Positions 55,762 to 64,000 of a DNA stretch of 64,000 bases are shown piece after piece. The notes below the pieces were generated by a model that saw only the letters and a program-made list of their open reading frames with translations, searched no databases and was not told the DNA's origin. Source of the stretch: Roseiarcus sp963753135 (GTDB taxonomy: Bacteria; Pseudomonadota; Alphaproteobacteria; Rhizobiales; Beijerinckiaceae); the NCBI GenBank assembly GCA_963753135.1, contig CAVWBA010000001.1, positions 682,001 through 746,000 on the forward strand, written 5' to 3'. A program made the position numbers and the translations under genes. Within the stretch, counting starts at the first letter, position 1; each line of letters starts with the position of its first letter.

Positions 55762-56702
55762 GCGCGGTCCTCCGTTTCCTCCGCGCGCGAACCATCTATG
55801 CGCTCATCCTCCTGCTTGTCGCTTTTGTGATCGGAGTGGAGCTCGTGCGGCCTGGCACGGTCACGCCGCTCTGGGCCTCGAATACGCTTCTGTTCGCGGC
55901 GCCGCTTGCGATCATGGGCGGCGGACAGACTTTGGTGATGCTGACGGGCGGCATCGATCTCTCGGTGGCGAGCGTGGCGACCGGAGCGGCTTATCTGCTG
56001 GCGACCAACGCGTCCTCTTCTGGCGCGACGGCGGCGATCGGCCTCGCCCTTCTTGTCGGCGTCATTGTGGGAGTGATCAACGGGATCGGGGTCGCGCTCT
56101 TGCGTGTGCAGCCGCTGGTCATGACGCTCGGCACGGGGCTCATGACGGGCGGGGCGCTTATCGTCTACAGCCAGCACATGATGGCGAGCCAGCCGCATGT
56201 GCCCGACATCATCCAGACGCTCGGCGCGGGAAAGCTTTTCGGCTTGGTTCCGATCAACCTCTTTCTGTGGCTCGTCATCGGCGGGCTGATTCTCTTCGGC
56301 CTTCAGCGGACGGGGTTCGGCCGTCTTCTCTATGCAGTCGGCGATAATCGCGAGGCATGCCATCTCGCGGGCGTGCGCGTCTGGCGCGTCCTGTTCGCCA
56401 ACTATCTCATCTGCGCGATTCTGGCGGCGATCGCCGGGCTCGTCATAGTCGGGGGCACGAACGCGGCGGATCTCAGCCTCGCCGACAGCTACTTGCTGCC
56501 TTCGGTCGCCTGCGTGGTCATCGGCGGCACGTCGATCTTCGGCGGACGCGGCGGCTATTCGGGGACCATAATCGGCGCGCTGATCCTGACCGTCCTCACG
56601 GGCCTGCTCACGCTGCTCGACGTCTCCGAGCCGATCAAGCAAATCCTGTACGGGGCGATCATCCTGTCGCTCGCCGCGGCTTATGCGCGCCTGACGGAGT
56701 GA
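55758..56702 (+). CDS. Sugar ABC transporter permease (RbsC-like), second
   Basis: A 314-residue permease of the same family: TLVMLTGGIDLSVASVATGAAYLL, VQPLVMTLGTGLMTGG, the loop AVGDNREACHLAGVRVWR and CVVIGGTSIFGGRGGYSGTI. It overlaps the first permease by 4 bases. Last gene of the plus-strand sugar unit; the next gene is convergent, 145 bases away. Two distinct RbsC-type permeases in one operon are known for some pentose and cyclitol importers. Confidence 0.92.
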   Translation: MSAVLRFLRARTIYALILLLVAFVIGVELVRPGTVTPLWASNTLLFAAPLAIMGGGQTLVMLTGGIDLSVASVATGAAYLLATNASSSGATAAIGLALLVGVIVGVINGIGVALLRVQPLVMTLGTGLMTGGALIVYSQHMMASQPHVPDIIQTLGAGKLFGLVPINLFLWLVIGGLILFGLQRTGFGRLLYAVGDNREACHLAGVRVWRVLFANYLICAILAAIAGLVIVGGTNAADLSLADSYLLPSVACVVIGGTSIFGGRGGYSGTIIGALILTVLTGLLTLLDVSEPIKQILYGAIILSLAAAYARLTE

Positions 56703-56847
56703 CCCGCGGTCCACCGCTCCCGCGGGACGGCCGCGGCGCTGTTTGCGAGTCCGTTTCTCACGATTCCAATGATTTAGGGCCAGATTAACGAGTCACTTGC
56801 TCCGCGCGCCGCCGGAGTCCGGATATAACACACATTATCTATGTATA

Positions 56848-58348
56848 TCACTTTGCTTTCGTCGCCGCCCTCAGGAACATGTGCCGCTCCCGCCATTCCT
56901 CCGGCCCCGTATTGTGCGGCGTGTCCAGAATCATCACCGGGCCGCCCTCGCTGCGATAGGATGGCCAGCGCGGCAGCCCTGGCCCATTGGGATCTCCGTT
57001 CATCACGAAGTTGACCCAGTAGCTCGACGCGAGCTTGGCCAGCGCGCGATCGGCGTCGTCGATTGCCCACGGATGGGCGTGGAGATTGTCAAAGACATAG
57101 ATGAGTTCGCCCGCATGGAAGGCGCCGGCGTCGCGGCTGTCGCGCTCCCCGAACCATCCCTGCGGCGTGAGCGGCGCGCGGTCGAACCGGAAGCGGAAAA
57201 TCTCGGCGCGGCCGGTTTGTTTTTGGGCCTCGATCCAGGCCCAGGTCGAGTGAATGATGACGAGATCGCCGCCAAGCGCGCGGGCAGAAGCTTGAGCCGC
57301 ATCCGGCGATCCGTCCGGATAGTGCTGCAGCGCCTCCTCCGCCCGCTCGCCAAAGATGGCGCGCACCAGGTCGGTGTGAGGGCGCTGCGCGTCGTCGCCC
57401 TGAAGCAAGGTGAAGTTGAAGCCCTCGTCCTTGTTCCAGCCGGCCATCAGCGGGACGTCGCTCTGCTCGCCGGCGGCGAAGATCTCGGCTGGCGAGCGCG
57501 GCAGAAACCATCCGTCGACAATTGGGCGGAAGCCGAGCCCTGGCGCGGCGGCCAGGATCGCGTCCGCAGGGGCGGCGCGCAGTTCCGCGAGCGAACGCGC
57601 TCCGACTTTGCGCATGAAGTCGAGGCCTTCGGCCTCGGCCTCCGCGAGCGCTGCAGGCGCGCGGGTGGGCGAAGCGAACATCGCTCCGCTTTCGCCGATG
57701 ACGCGGGCGAACAGTCCCTTGGCGAGCGGCGAGGCCATCAGCGCGCTCGCCGCTATCGAACCGGCGGATTCGCCCGCGATCGTGACCTTGCCGGGATCGC
57801 CGCCGAAGGCCGCAATGTTGCGCTTAACCCAATTGAGCGCGGCGACAAGGTCGAGCATGCCGTAGGCGCCGGACGCGTGATGCTCGGATTCGGCGGTGAG
57901 CTCGGGATGGGCGAGGAAGCCCAAAGCATTGAGCCGATGGTTCGCGGTGACCACGACAATGCCGCGCGCGGCGAGACGCGCGCCGTCGTAGCGCGGCTCG
58001 GCGCCCGAGCCGACGACGAAGCCGCCGCCGTGAATCCAAACCATGATCGGCAGGAGCGACGTTGTCGCCCGGAGCGGCCGGCGTCCAGATGTTGAGATAG
58101 AGGCAATCCTCAGAGCCGCCGGCGCCGTTCAGGTCGATGTCGTCCCACACGACGCCCTGCACGGAATGGGCCCCAAAGCCATGCGTCGGCCGCAACCCCG
58201 TCCAGGCCGCAACGGGCTCGGGCGCGCGCCAGCGTAACGGTCCGATCGGCGGCGCTGCATAGGGAATGCCCTTGTAAACGCGAACCCCGCTCGCGTCCGG
58301 CTCTGGGATTGCGAGCGCGCCGCTCTCGATGCCGAGACTCTTCGCCAT
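56848..58348 (-). pseudogene. Type B carboxylesterase, frameshifted
   Basis: An alpha/beta-hydrolase of about 500 residues. ATG at 58348 overlaps the enolase stop (TGATG). First frame: ALAIPEPDASGVRVYKGIPYAAPPIG, WRAPEP and SEDCLYLNIWTPAAPGDN. It then breaks near 58056 and continues as LPIMVWIHGGGFVVGSGAEPRYDG, one base missing. The nucleophile Ser lies in TIAGESAGSIAASAL, oxyanion hole HGGGF; acid Glu/Asp in WNKDEGF-type context and His near LHAHPWAI. No signal peptide, so cytoplasmic. In this sugar cluster it might open a lactone or remove an acyl group from the substrate; that is inference. Confidence 0.8.
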
Positions 58349-59676
58349 CAGACTCGCCATCCAGAGCTTGTTTCGACTGGCTTCTCCGCCTGGCGTCGCA
58401 TCGGCATTTCGTCGAGCCCAGCGAAGCGCGCCTTCGGACCGAGCTTTTCCTCGATGCGCAGAGCCTCGTTCCACTTCGCCATCCGCTCGGAGCGCGCGAA
58501 CGAGCCGACTTTGAGCTGTCCCGCGCTCCAGCCAATCGCAAGATGAACGATCGACGTGTCCTCGGTCTCGCCCGAGCGCGCCGAGACGATCGTGCCGAAG
58601 CCGGCGCTACGGGCTTCGTCGAGGCCGCTTTGGCTTCGCTCACCGTTCCCGCCTGATTGACCTTGATCAGCGCGGCGTTGACGCTTCCGCGGCGCGCGGC
58701 CTCGGCGACCCGGCTCGCGCTGGTGACGAGATAGTCGTCGCCGATCACCTGAATGCGGTCGCCGACCGCGGCGGTGAAGCGCTCGAATCCTTCATCGTCG
58801 TCCTCGGCAAACGGGTCTTCGATCGAGAGGATCGGATAGCGATCGCACCAGCCGAGCAGCATCTCTGCCAGTGCGTCGCGGTCGAGCTCACGCTGTTCGA
58901 GACCCAAGCGATAGCGGCCGGAATGACCGAATTCCGACGCCGCGATGTCGAGCGACAGGCTCACATCCTCGCCTGGAACAAGGCCGGCGCGCTCGATTGC
59001 CCGCATCAGCGTTTCGAGCGCTTCCTCATTGCTCGAAAACGCCGGCCACCAGCCGCCTTCATCGGCCACGCCCTGGAGTGAGCCGCGCTCGGCCATGATC
59101 GCGCCTGCCGCGCGGTAGACCTCCGCCGTGACTTCGAATGCCTCGGCGAAGGTCTTGGCGCGCGGCGCGATCGATCATAAAGTCCTGGATGTCGGTTCGC
59201 CGTCCCGCATGGGCGCCGCCGCCGAAGATCTGGATTTCCGGCAGCGGAATGATCGCGGGTTCATCGCCGAGACAATAAAGCCAGAGCGGGAGACGGCGGC
59301 TCGCCGCCGCCGCGTGAAGGACGCCAAGCGAAACCGCCGTCAGCGCATTTCCGCCGAGCCTCCCCTTGTTCGGCGTGCCGTCAAGAGCGACGAGTTTCGC
59401 GTCGATCGAAGCCTGATCGAACGGGTCGAGGCCCACGAGGGTAGGCGCGATTTCCGCAGCGATCCCTCGCAGCGCGTCCTGCACGTCAAACCCGCCGAAG
59501 CGCTTGTCCCCATCGCGCTTGTCGATCGCTTCGCGGCTGCCGCGTGAGGCGCCGGCAGGCGCAATGCCCCGTCCCACTGCCCCATCGCTGAGCGTAATTT
59601 CCGCTTCGACCGTCGGCCGGCCGCGCGAGTCCCAGATGCGCCGCGCGACAAGCGATTGGATAACCGGCTCGCTCAT
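58348..59676 (-). pseudogene. Divergent enolase-family protein, two frameshifts
   Basis: Begins MSEPVIQSLVARRIWDSRGR and follows enolase to the end (about 442 residues corrected). Frame breaks: one extra base near 59172 (DFMI then VAPRAKTFAEAFEVTAE) and one missing base near 58623 (SEAKAA then LDEARSAGFGTIVS). Enolase features: GGAHAGRRTDIQDFMI, VADEGGWWPAF with the Glu, SIEDPFAEDD, IKVNQAGT with the Lys, GSFARSERMAKWNEAL. Unusual: the catalytic loop normally SHRSGETED reads SARSGETED, losing the His, and GDEGGFAP is VADEGGWWP. Placed in a sugar operon (overlapping the kinase by ATGA and the esterase by TGATG), it is more likely a paralogue with a changed substrate than the glycolytic enzyme. 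Confidence 0.8.
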
Positions 59677-60702
59677 CGCTCGCGCTCCCAGGCGTCGGCG
59701 ACGTCCTTCAGGCGCGCGCGGGGGATTGGCGATCAGCGGCGCGGCGCATCGGCGCACCGCTGCCCGCTCGCTCTCGCGTGTCAGGTACTCGACCGGCGAC
59801 TTGCCGTCGACCCGGGCGAGGAACAGAGCGGGCAGCAAAGCGGCCGCGCGCGCTTCGATTTCCGCCGCGCTCTCCCAGTCGACGCCGGCGAGATAGGCGC
59901 CTGCCAGCGCCGAAAAGGCGGCGCTGTAGCGCGTGCGGTCGACGCCCTCGCGGGCCGCTTTAAGCAGGAGATGATTGAGACAGAAGGCGAGATCGAAGGC
60001 GGGGTCGCCGAACCACGCGCATTCGGCGTCGAGGAACACGGGGCCGTCGGGCCCTTGGAGGATGTTCTTCGGACTGATGTCGCCGTGAACCAGCGCGCGC
60101 TTCGTCGTCAGCGTCGTCTGCGCGAGCTCGTCGAAGCGCGACGCAAGCTCGGGATGGGCGCGGCCAGTCGCGCGCAAGTAGGGCTCGATGCGGATCGCCT
60201 CGAACGTGTCGTCGTTGGCGAACGCGGCCGGAATGTTCGGATCGGCGGCGCTGCGCGCATGGATGATCGCGAGGTCGCGTCCAACCATGGCGGCGAAATC
60301 CACTTCCACGATTCCGGCGAGAAGCTGCGTCTTCCACAAGGGATGGTCCTGAGGCGCGAGATAGTCCATCGCGAACCATCCGGCCTCCGCGTCCTCGCCG
60401 AGAACACGTGGAACGGCGGACGGCAGCCATCGCGCCACGGCGCGCATATAAGCCGCCTCCGCCGCGTTGCGCTGAATCGGGGCCTCCCACAGAGCGGCGA
60501 CCTTGAGCCTCGGCAGCGCGCGTTTGACGCAGAAGCGTCGCCCGCCAGCCTCGACAAGCGAGATGTCCGAAGACACCCCGCCAGTCAGAGGCGTGAGGCG
60601 GGCGGATTCTCCGGCTTTCACGAGGCCCATGTTGCGCAAGGGCTCAATCAGATCGCCGGTCTCGATGGACGCATTCTGCACGCGCGCGCCCACTCCGTTC
60701 AT
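59673..60702 (-). pseudogene. Phosphotransferase of the aminoglycoside/choline kinase family, frameshifted at its end
   Basis: A kinase of about 342 residues. TPLTGGVSSDISLVEAGGRRFCVKRAL forms the ATP lid and Lys, ALVHGDISPKNILQGPDGPVFLDAECAWFGDPAFDLAF gives the catalytic HGD...N and the metal Asp (here DAE in place of the common DFE). Near 59721, in a CGCGCGC run, the frame shifts. The intended end is RLKDVADAWERER and a TGA overlapping the enolase ATG; without correction the frame runs into enolase. It probably phosphorylates a small sugar-like substrate of this pathway; antibiotic resistance is unlikely from context. Confidence 0.78.
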
Positions 60703-60709
60703 ATAGGCC

Positions 60710-61462
60710 TCAGTAGGTGGCGCGGCCGCCCGAGAGATCGAAGACTGCGCCGGTCGTGAACGAGCATTCGCGGCTCACCGCCCAGGTGATGAGCGCCGCC
60801 GCTTCTTCGACCGTGCCGAAGCGATCCATCGGAATCTTCGATTTCATATAGGCGATATGGGCGGCCGTGGCCTGTTTGAGGATCGGCGTGTCAATGACCG
60901 CGGGCGCGAACGAGTTGACGGTGACGCCATCCTTGGCGAGCTCCTTGCCGAGCGACTTGGTGAAGCCGATCACGGCAGCCTTCGAGGCGCTATAGGCGCA
61001 AGCGCCCGGATTGCCCTCCTTGCCGGCGATCGAGGCGATGTTGAGGATGCGGCCGTAGCCGCGCTCCTTCATGAGCTTACTGACAAAACGGTTGCAATAG
61101 AAGAGGCCGTTGACGTTGATGTCGAAGACGCGCTTCCATTCCTCGATCGAGTAGCCGATGACCTGCGCGTTGTCGCCCGCCACGCCGGCCGCGCAGACGA
61201 GCGCGTCGATATGGCCCATCTCGCCGGCGGTGGTGAGAGTCGCGCGCTCGACGGCGTTCGGGTCGGTCACATTGACCTCATCCGCTCGGGCGGCTTTGGC
61301 GCCGATCTCCGCGACGGCGGCCTTCAGACGCTCGGGACCCATGTCCCAGATCGTGACCCGCCCGCCCTCGGCGGCGAGCCGCTTTGCAACGCCGAGCCCG
61401 ATGCCGGACGCCCCGCCCGTCACCACCGCCGTCATTCCCTCAAACCGTTTGGCGTCCGACAC
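60710..61462 (-). CDS. SDR-family oxidoreductase
   Basis: A 250-residue dehydrogenase. GTG at 61462 is 8 bases after AGGAG; the GTG at 61471 overlaps that site and is rejected. TAVVTGGASGIGLGVAKRLAAEG binds NAD(P) (Asp after the second strand, IWDMGPERL, favours NAD), CAAGVAGDN, Ser in NIASIAGKEG and YSASKAAVIGFTKSL with Tyr/Lys. The C-terminus FTTGAVFDLSGGRATY is typical of sugar-acid or polyol SDRs such as 2-keto-3-deoxy-fuconate dehydrogenases. Followed 7 bases later by the kinase gene, so co-transcribed. Confidence 0.9.
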   Translation of the reverse strand: MSDAKRFEGMTAVVTGGASGIGLGVAKRLAAEGGRVTIWDMGPERLKAAVAEIGAKAARADEVNVTDPNAVERATLTTAGEMGHIDALVCAAGVAGDNAQVIGYSIEEWKRVFDINVNGLFYCNRFVSKLMKERGYGRILNIASIAGKEGNPGACAYSASKAAVIGFTKSLGKELAKDGVTVNSFAPAVIDTPILKQATAAHIAYMKSKIPMDRFGTVEEAAALITWAVSRECSFTTGAVFDLSGGRATY

Positions 61463-61497
61463 TTTCAGCACTCCTGATGCGCGTTATTGGCGGTCTC

Positions 61498-61749
61498 TCA
61501 GCCGGGAAAGAGCGTCTCGCCGCCATCCACCCTGAGAACCTGCCCGGTCATATACTTGCTTCTCGGCCCGGCGAGAAAGGCGACAGCGTCGAGGTCGGCC
61601 GCCTCTCCATACTTTGCGGGCGCGGTCCAAGTGAGGTCATGAATCGCCACATCCGCGCCGAGCTCGGCCAGACGATCCGCCATCACGCGCCCGAGCCCTC
61701 GGCCCGAGCCGGTGACGAACGCGATCCTGCCGGCGAGCTCCTTGGTCAT
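61498..61749 (-). pseudogene. SDR gene with a large in-frame internal deletion
   Basis: The 83-residue product starts as a normal SDR (ELAGRIAFVTGSGRGLGRVMADRLAELGADVAIHDL) and ends as one (AVAFLAGPRSKYMTGQVLRVDGGETLFPG). The roughly 165 residues that should lie between, with NAG, Ser and Tyr-x-x-x-Lys, are absent. The join at about residues 50-57 keeps the frame. The product cannot be catalytic. A full-length sister gene lies directly downstream. Confidence 0.75.
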
Positions 61750-61765
61750 TCGTCAGTCCCAAGTC

Positions 61766-61997
61766 CTAAGCGCCAAGGCCGAGCGCATGCATGTTGCTGG
61801 CGCTGCGGCGGATCATCGTCAATTCGTAATCCGCGATCTCGGCATCGTGGCCGCGCTCCCAGGGCGTGCGGTAATCGGCATCGTCGGAGCCTTCAGACCA
61901 TTGACTGAGCAGGTTTGTCTTCGGCTCGGCAAGGGCCGCGCTCGTCGCGGCCCGCGAACGCGAGGACTCCAGTAAGCGCCGCCTTGACCGTGAGCAT
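61766..61997 (-). pseudogene. Small unrecognised ORF, probably frameshifted
   Basis: GGGGAGCG lies 5 bases before the ATG at 61997, which encodes MLTVKAALTGVLAFAGRDERG. The frame then ends early, while the next frame continues LAEPKTNLLSQWSEGSDDADY and TPWERGHDAEIADYELTMIRR, with a stop at 61766. One indel near 61935 would join them into about 77 residues. The second part has protein-like composition. I recognise no family; it may be the first gene of the minus-strand sugar operon. Confidence 0.35.
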
Positions 61998-62057
61998 CGT
62001 TTCGCTCCCCATCTCGAAGCCAAGCTCGCTTCTCGGCTCGGCTCGAGCGATTCGGTT

Positions 62058-62100
62058 CGAATGTCTGTTATTGGCGCGCTAGCCCACGCGAATGTTTGTT
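62058..62100. promoter_or_regulatory. Direct repeat upstream of the SDR/kinase/enolase operon
   Basis: CGAATGTCTGTT (62058-62069) and CGAATGTTTGTT (62089-62100) are 12-bp direct repeats with one mismatch, 31 bp apart (three helical turns). They lie between the leftward sugar operon and the DUF2147 gene. Such phased repeats suit a transcription-factor site. No regulator assigned. Confidence 0.35.
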
Positions 62101-62267
62101 GACAAGGGGATAAAGCGATTGATTCAAGGCGTCAAACACCGGACGGAATGCCTATCAACATTGCGCGGCCAAACCGCCGAGCTCGCGCGGCGACAAGACT
62201 GGAATGCGGATTGGAGGCGCCGGCGTTCACGCGGCCCGTCAACACCATCTACTGGAGAGTTACGCGC

Positions 62268-62654
62268 ATGTTACGGAGAGCTGCGGCATTGGCGGCGCTG
62301 TTGGCGATCGGCGCAAGCGGCGTCTCGCTTGCCAGGGAACCGCCCTATCTCGGCAATTGGGCGCGCGGGGATGGCAAGACCAAGATCCATGTGGCGAATT
62401 GCGGCCATGAGGTTTGCGCGCGCAACACCTGGGTCAGACATGGCGTCTCCGGAGAAAAGGTGGGCGATCGCCTTGTTCTCAACGTCAAGCCGGCCGGCGC
62501 CGGGCATTGGTCCGGCGAAGCCTTCGACCCGCAGCGCGACCAGACCTACGCAATCAAAGTTCATGTCACCAAGAAGCACATGACCACGCAGGGATGCGTG
62601 ATGGGCGGGCTCATGTGTCAAAGCATGGGCTGGAGCCGGATGCATCGGACGTAG
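62268..62654 (+). CDS. DUF2147 family exported protein
   Basis: A 128-residue protein. GGAGAG lies 8 bases before the ATG at 62268; the frame is open to 62148 but that start lacks support. Signal peptide MLRRAAALAALLAIGASGVSLA, then YLGNWARGDGKTKIHVANCGHEVCARN and, near the end, CVMGGLMCQSMGWSRM. The pattern of an N-terminal G-W-R-G and paired Cys followed by CxxGGxxC fits DUF2147, small periplasmic proteins of unknown role. Stands alone. Confidence 0.78.
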   Translation: MLRRAAALAALLAIGASGVSLAREPPYLGNWARGDGKTKIHVANCGHEVCARNTWVRHGVSGEKVGDRLVLNVKPAGAGHWSGEAFDPQRDQTYAIKVHVTKKHMTTQGCVMGGLMCQSMGWSRMHRT

Positions 62655-62663
62655 CGATCATCC

Positions 62664-63119
62664 TCACCAATTCACGAACAAGAGCACCCCGGCGCCAACG
62701 AGTGTCGCCATAGCGACGAGATAGGCGGTCTGAAGGGTGATGTTCTTCCAGAACAGAATGCGCGACAAGAGCGCGCATCGAACCGGCAGTTCCTGAACGT
62801 CCAGCACCGGGTCGGCGATGAACTCGAAATCCTCCGGGTTTGAATCGCGCCAGATCGGGAAGCGTTTTCGTCCCACGCGGGGAAACCGCGGATAGACCGA
62901 GGCCAGCAGATTGAAGAAGATGACGATGAACGGCGCGAGCAGCACCGGAACATTCAAATAATGGGGGTAGTGGTCGCGAAACTGCAGGACCGTCCCCATC
63001 ATGATGGCGACGAACAGAACCGCGATATTCGCCTTGATATCGCTCAGACGAATGGAATCGCCGTATCCGGCGATCAGATTGCGCAACTGAGCTTCGTGAT
63101 CCTTGGATATCATCGGCAT
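62664..63119 (-). CDS. Small membrane protein, PycTM-like, copy B
   Basis: About 151 residues from the ATG at 63119 (63113 is also possible; no good Shine-Dalgarno). It is a clear paralogue of the next upstream gene: LIAGYGDSIRLSDIKANIAVLFVAIMMG against LIAGYTDAIRQSDFKANIAILFVAFMMG. Helices at about residues 32-47, 60-78 and 128-149, with a cytoplasmic loop (RFPRVGRKRFPIWRDSNPEDF) and an amphipathic LPVRCALLSRILFWKN stretch between. The D-x-KANI motif at the start of helix 1 and the overall plan resemble Pycsar effector (PycTM/DUF5706) proteins, but no cyclase gene is in the window. Confidence 0.6.
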   Translation of the reverse strand: MPMISKDHEAQLRNLIAGYGDSIRLSDIKANIAVLFVAIMMGTVLQFRDHYPHYLNVPVLLAPFIVIFFNLLASVYPRFPRVGRKRFPIWRDSNPEDFEFIADPVLDVQELPVRCALLSRILFWKNITLQTAYLVAMATLVGAGVLLFVNW

Positions 63120-63192
63120 GGCGAGGCACGCCATGGGTCGCGCGAAGCTGCGACAGGTTTGGCGGCGCTGCTCCCCGAAATCGGATGACCGC

Positions 63193-63669
63193 TCATCCAG
63201 CGTGCTCGCTGACATGCCAAATGTAGACGAGCAAAAACATGCTCGCGACGATGCTCGCCATCGCGACAAAAAAACTGATGCGAATGTAAAGGGTCTTCCA
63301 CCACAACAGTTCCGAGAGAACCGAGCAGCGCAGTTTCAGTTGCTCAAGCTCGTCCTCGGCTTCGACGACTTTGGCGAAATCGCTGATCGTGGCGTTGCGC
63401 GAGACGATGAAATGCTTGCCGCCCCGCTTGGGGTAGCGAGGAATGAGCACCGCCAGCAGGCATATGTATACAATGAGGAAGGGCAGCATCACGAAAGGGA
63501 TCGGTAAATAGTTGGGGAACTTCGGGTAATTCCCGAGGACCGGACCCATCATGAAGGCGACGAACAGGATCGCGATATTGGCCTTGAAGTCGCTTTGGCG
63601 GATCGCATCGGTATAGCCCGCGATCAGGCCGCGATAAGGTTGGGCGGGATCGGCGGCGATCTTGTTCAT
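63193..63669 (-). CDS. Small membrane protein, PycTM-like, copy A
   Basis: A 158-residue protein, ATG at 63669. Three helices: about 28-46 (within FKANIAILFVAFMMGPVLG), 55-77 (LPIPFVMLPFLIVYICLLAVLI in pieces) and 131-151 (ISFFVAMASIVASMFLLVYIW). Between helices 2 and 3 lies a charged region, SDFAKVVEAEDELEQLKLRCSVLSELLWWKT. It is a tandem duplicate of the gene at 62664-63119. PycTM effectors kill by membrane disruption when they sense cCMP/cUMP; similarity here is by pattern only. Other possibilities: an uncharacterised membrane family. Confidence 0.65.
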   Translation of the reverse strand: MNKIAADPAQPYRGLIAGYTDAIRQSDFKANIAILFVAFMMGPVLGNYPKFPNYLPIPFVMLPFLIVYICLLAVLIPRYPKRGGKHFIVSRNATISDFAKVVEAEDELEQLKLRCSVLSELLWWKTLYIRISFFVAMASIVASMFLLVYIWHVSEHAG

Positions 63670-63849
63670 CCCTCAACCAAAAAGGCCGCCCGGCCGATGC
63701 GCCCTTTGCGCAATCCTTAAGCATGGGGCCGCCGAAATCCTTTAAGCCGAATTGGCGTTAACTGTGACGGCCTGTCAAGATCGGTTGAATTTGGCTTTTT
63801 GTGCGACCGCCTGATCCAGAAGCGGCGCCGGGGCTGATCGCTTTCGCGG

Positions 63850-64000
63850 CTAGACTTCGCTATCCACGGGCGGCGGCCAGGCGGCGGCCGCATAGTCGGA
63901 ATTGCGGATCGCAAGCGCGGCCAAGAGCAAGACCGCATTCGCCGCCAGCACATAATAGGTCGAAGCCAGCGGATCCCCGGTGACGCCGACCAGCCAGGTG
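63850..64000 (-). CDS. MFS transporter, C-terminal fragment at the window edge
   Basis: The minus-strand frame entering at 63999 reads TWLVGVTGDPLASTYYVLAAN and AVLLLAALAIRNSDY, then stops at 63850. GDPLASTYYV followed by a hydrophobic helix is the last transmembrane segment of proline/betaine- or metabolite-type (ProP-like) MFS transporters. Most of the gene lies beyond the window. Substrate unknown. Confidence 0.6.
   Translation of the reverse strand, partial: TWLVGVTGDPLASTYYVLAANAVLLLAALAIRNSDYAAAAWPPPVDSEV

Noticed and set aside
59059..60702. A single 547-codon frame joining the kinase to the enolase, as if a fusion enzyme
   Set aside because: The alternative frame restores the kinase end RLKDVADAWERER and a TGA overlapping the enolase ATG. 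The fusion is created by an indel in a CGCGCGC run.
59673..60702. Aminoglycoside resistance gene
   Set aside because: It has only the generic kinase fold shared with choline and sugar kinases, and lies in a sugar operon.

Overview
The window is GC-rich, tightly packed and read from both strands. Everything recognisable points to an alphaproteobacterium of the order Hyphomicrobiales (Rhizobiales), possibly near Beijerinckiaceae or Methylocystaceae. The pointers are a kdpFABCDE locus preceded by a tiny extra membrane ORF, an NtrC-type urea transporter operon, an ACC deaminase, an EpsD-type lipoprotein and the common GTCATTGCGAG... palindromic repeat. No rRNA, tRNA or CRISPR array was seen. The assignment is from gene content only.

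Layout. 0.1-4.2 kb: tail of an exopolysaccharide-type locus (frameshifted methyltransferase, secreted beta-helix protein, EpsD-like peptidyl-prolyl isomerase lipoprotein). 4.6-12.6 kb: kdpFABCDE, high-affinity K+ uptake with its sensor kinase and regulator. 12.7-18.5 kb: urtABCDE urea ABC transporter behind a near-consensus sigma-54 promoter. 18.7-25.9 kb: marR-emrA-emrB efflux locus, diverging from an SDR/thiolase/crotonase/Tat-exported-protein operon through a symmetric shared promoter. 25.9-27.1 kb: remnant of an IS110-family element lying in a palindromic repeat. 27-46 kb: mostly single housekeeping or stress genes (methyltransferases, LysR/SDR pair, acdS, cytochrome b561, ClpP-like periplasmic protein, EcsC, uppP, DsbA-like, dnaB, ECF sigma factor with YciI partner, nitronate monooxygenase, rlmJ, ppx).

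44.3-62.0 kb is a coherent carbohydrate-utilisation island. It holds three Gfo/Idh/MocA dehydrogenases, an RpiR regulator, a mannitol-dehydrogenase-family polyol/uronate oxidoreductase, two full-length SDRs plus one deleted SDR, a sugar-phosphate-isomerase-like TIM barrel, an RbsB/A/C/C-type sugar ABC importer, a small-molecule kinase, a divergent enolase and a carboxylesterase. The genes suggest import, oxidation, isomerisation or elimination, phosphorylation and dehydration of an unidentified sugar, cyclitol or glycoside. This is the best candidate for an undescribed system in the window. 62.3-64 kb holds a DUF2147 protein, a tandem pair of small three-helix membrane proteins resembling Pycsar-type (PycTM) effectors, and the end of an MFS transporter.

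A caution for every reader: about eleven genes, including kdpB, urtB, emrA and the enolase, are split by single-base indels, and one SDR has an in-frame stop. Each split gene reads through cleanly in two frames. The indels are mostly outside homopolymers, so uncorrected sequencing errors are at least as likely as real gene decay. They are marked as pseudogenes here only because the given sequence does not encode an intact product.
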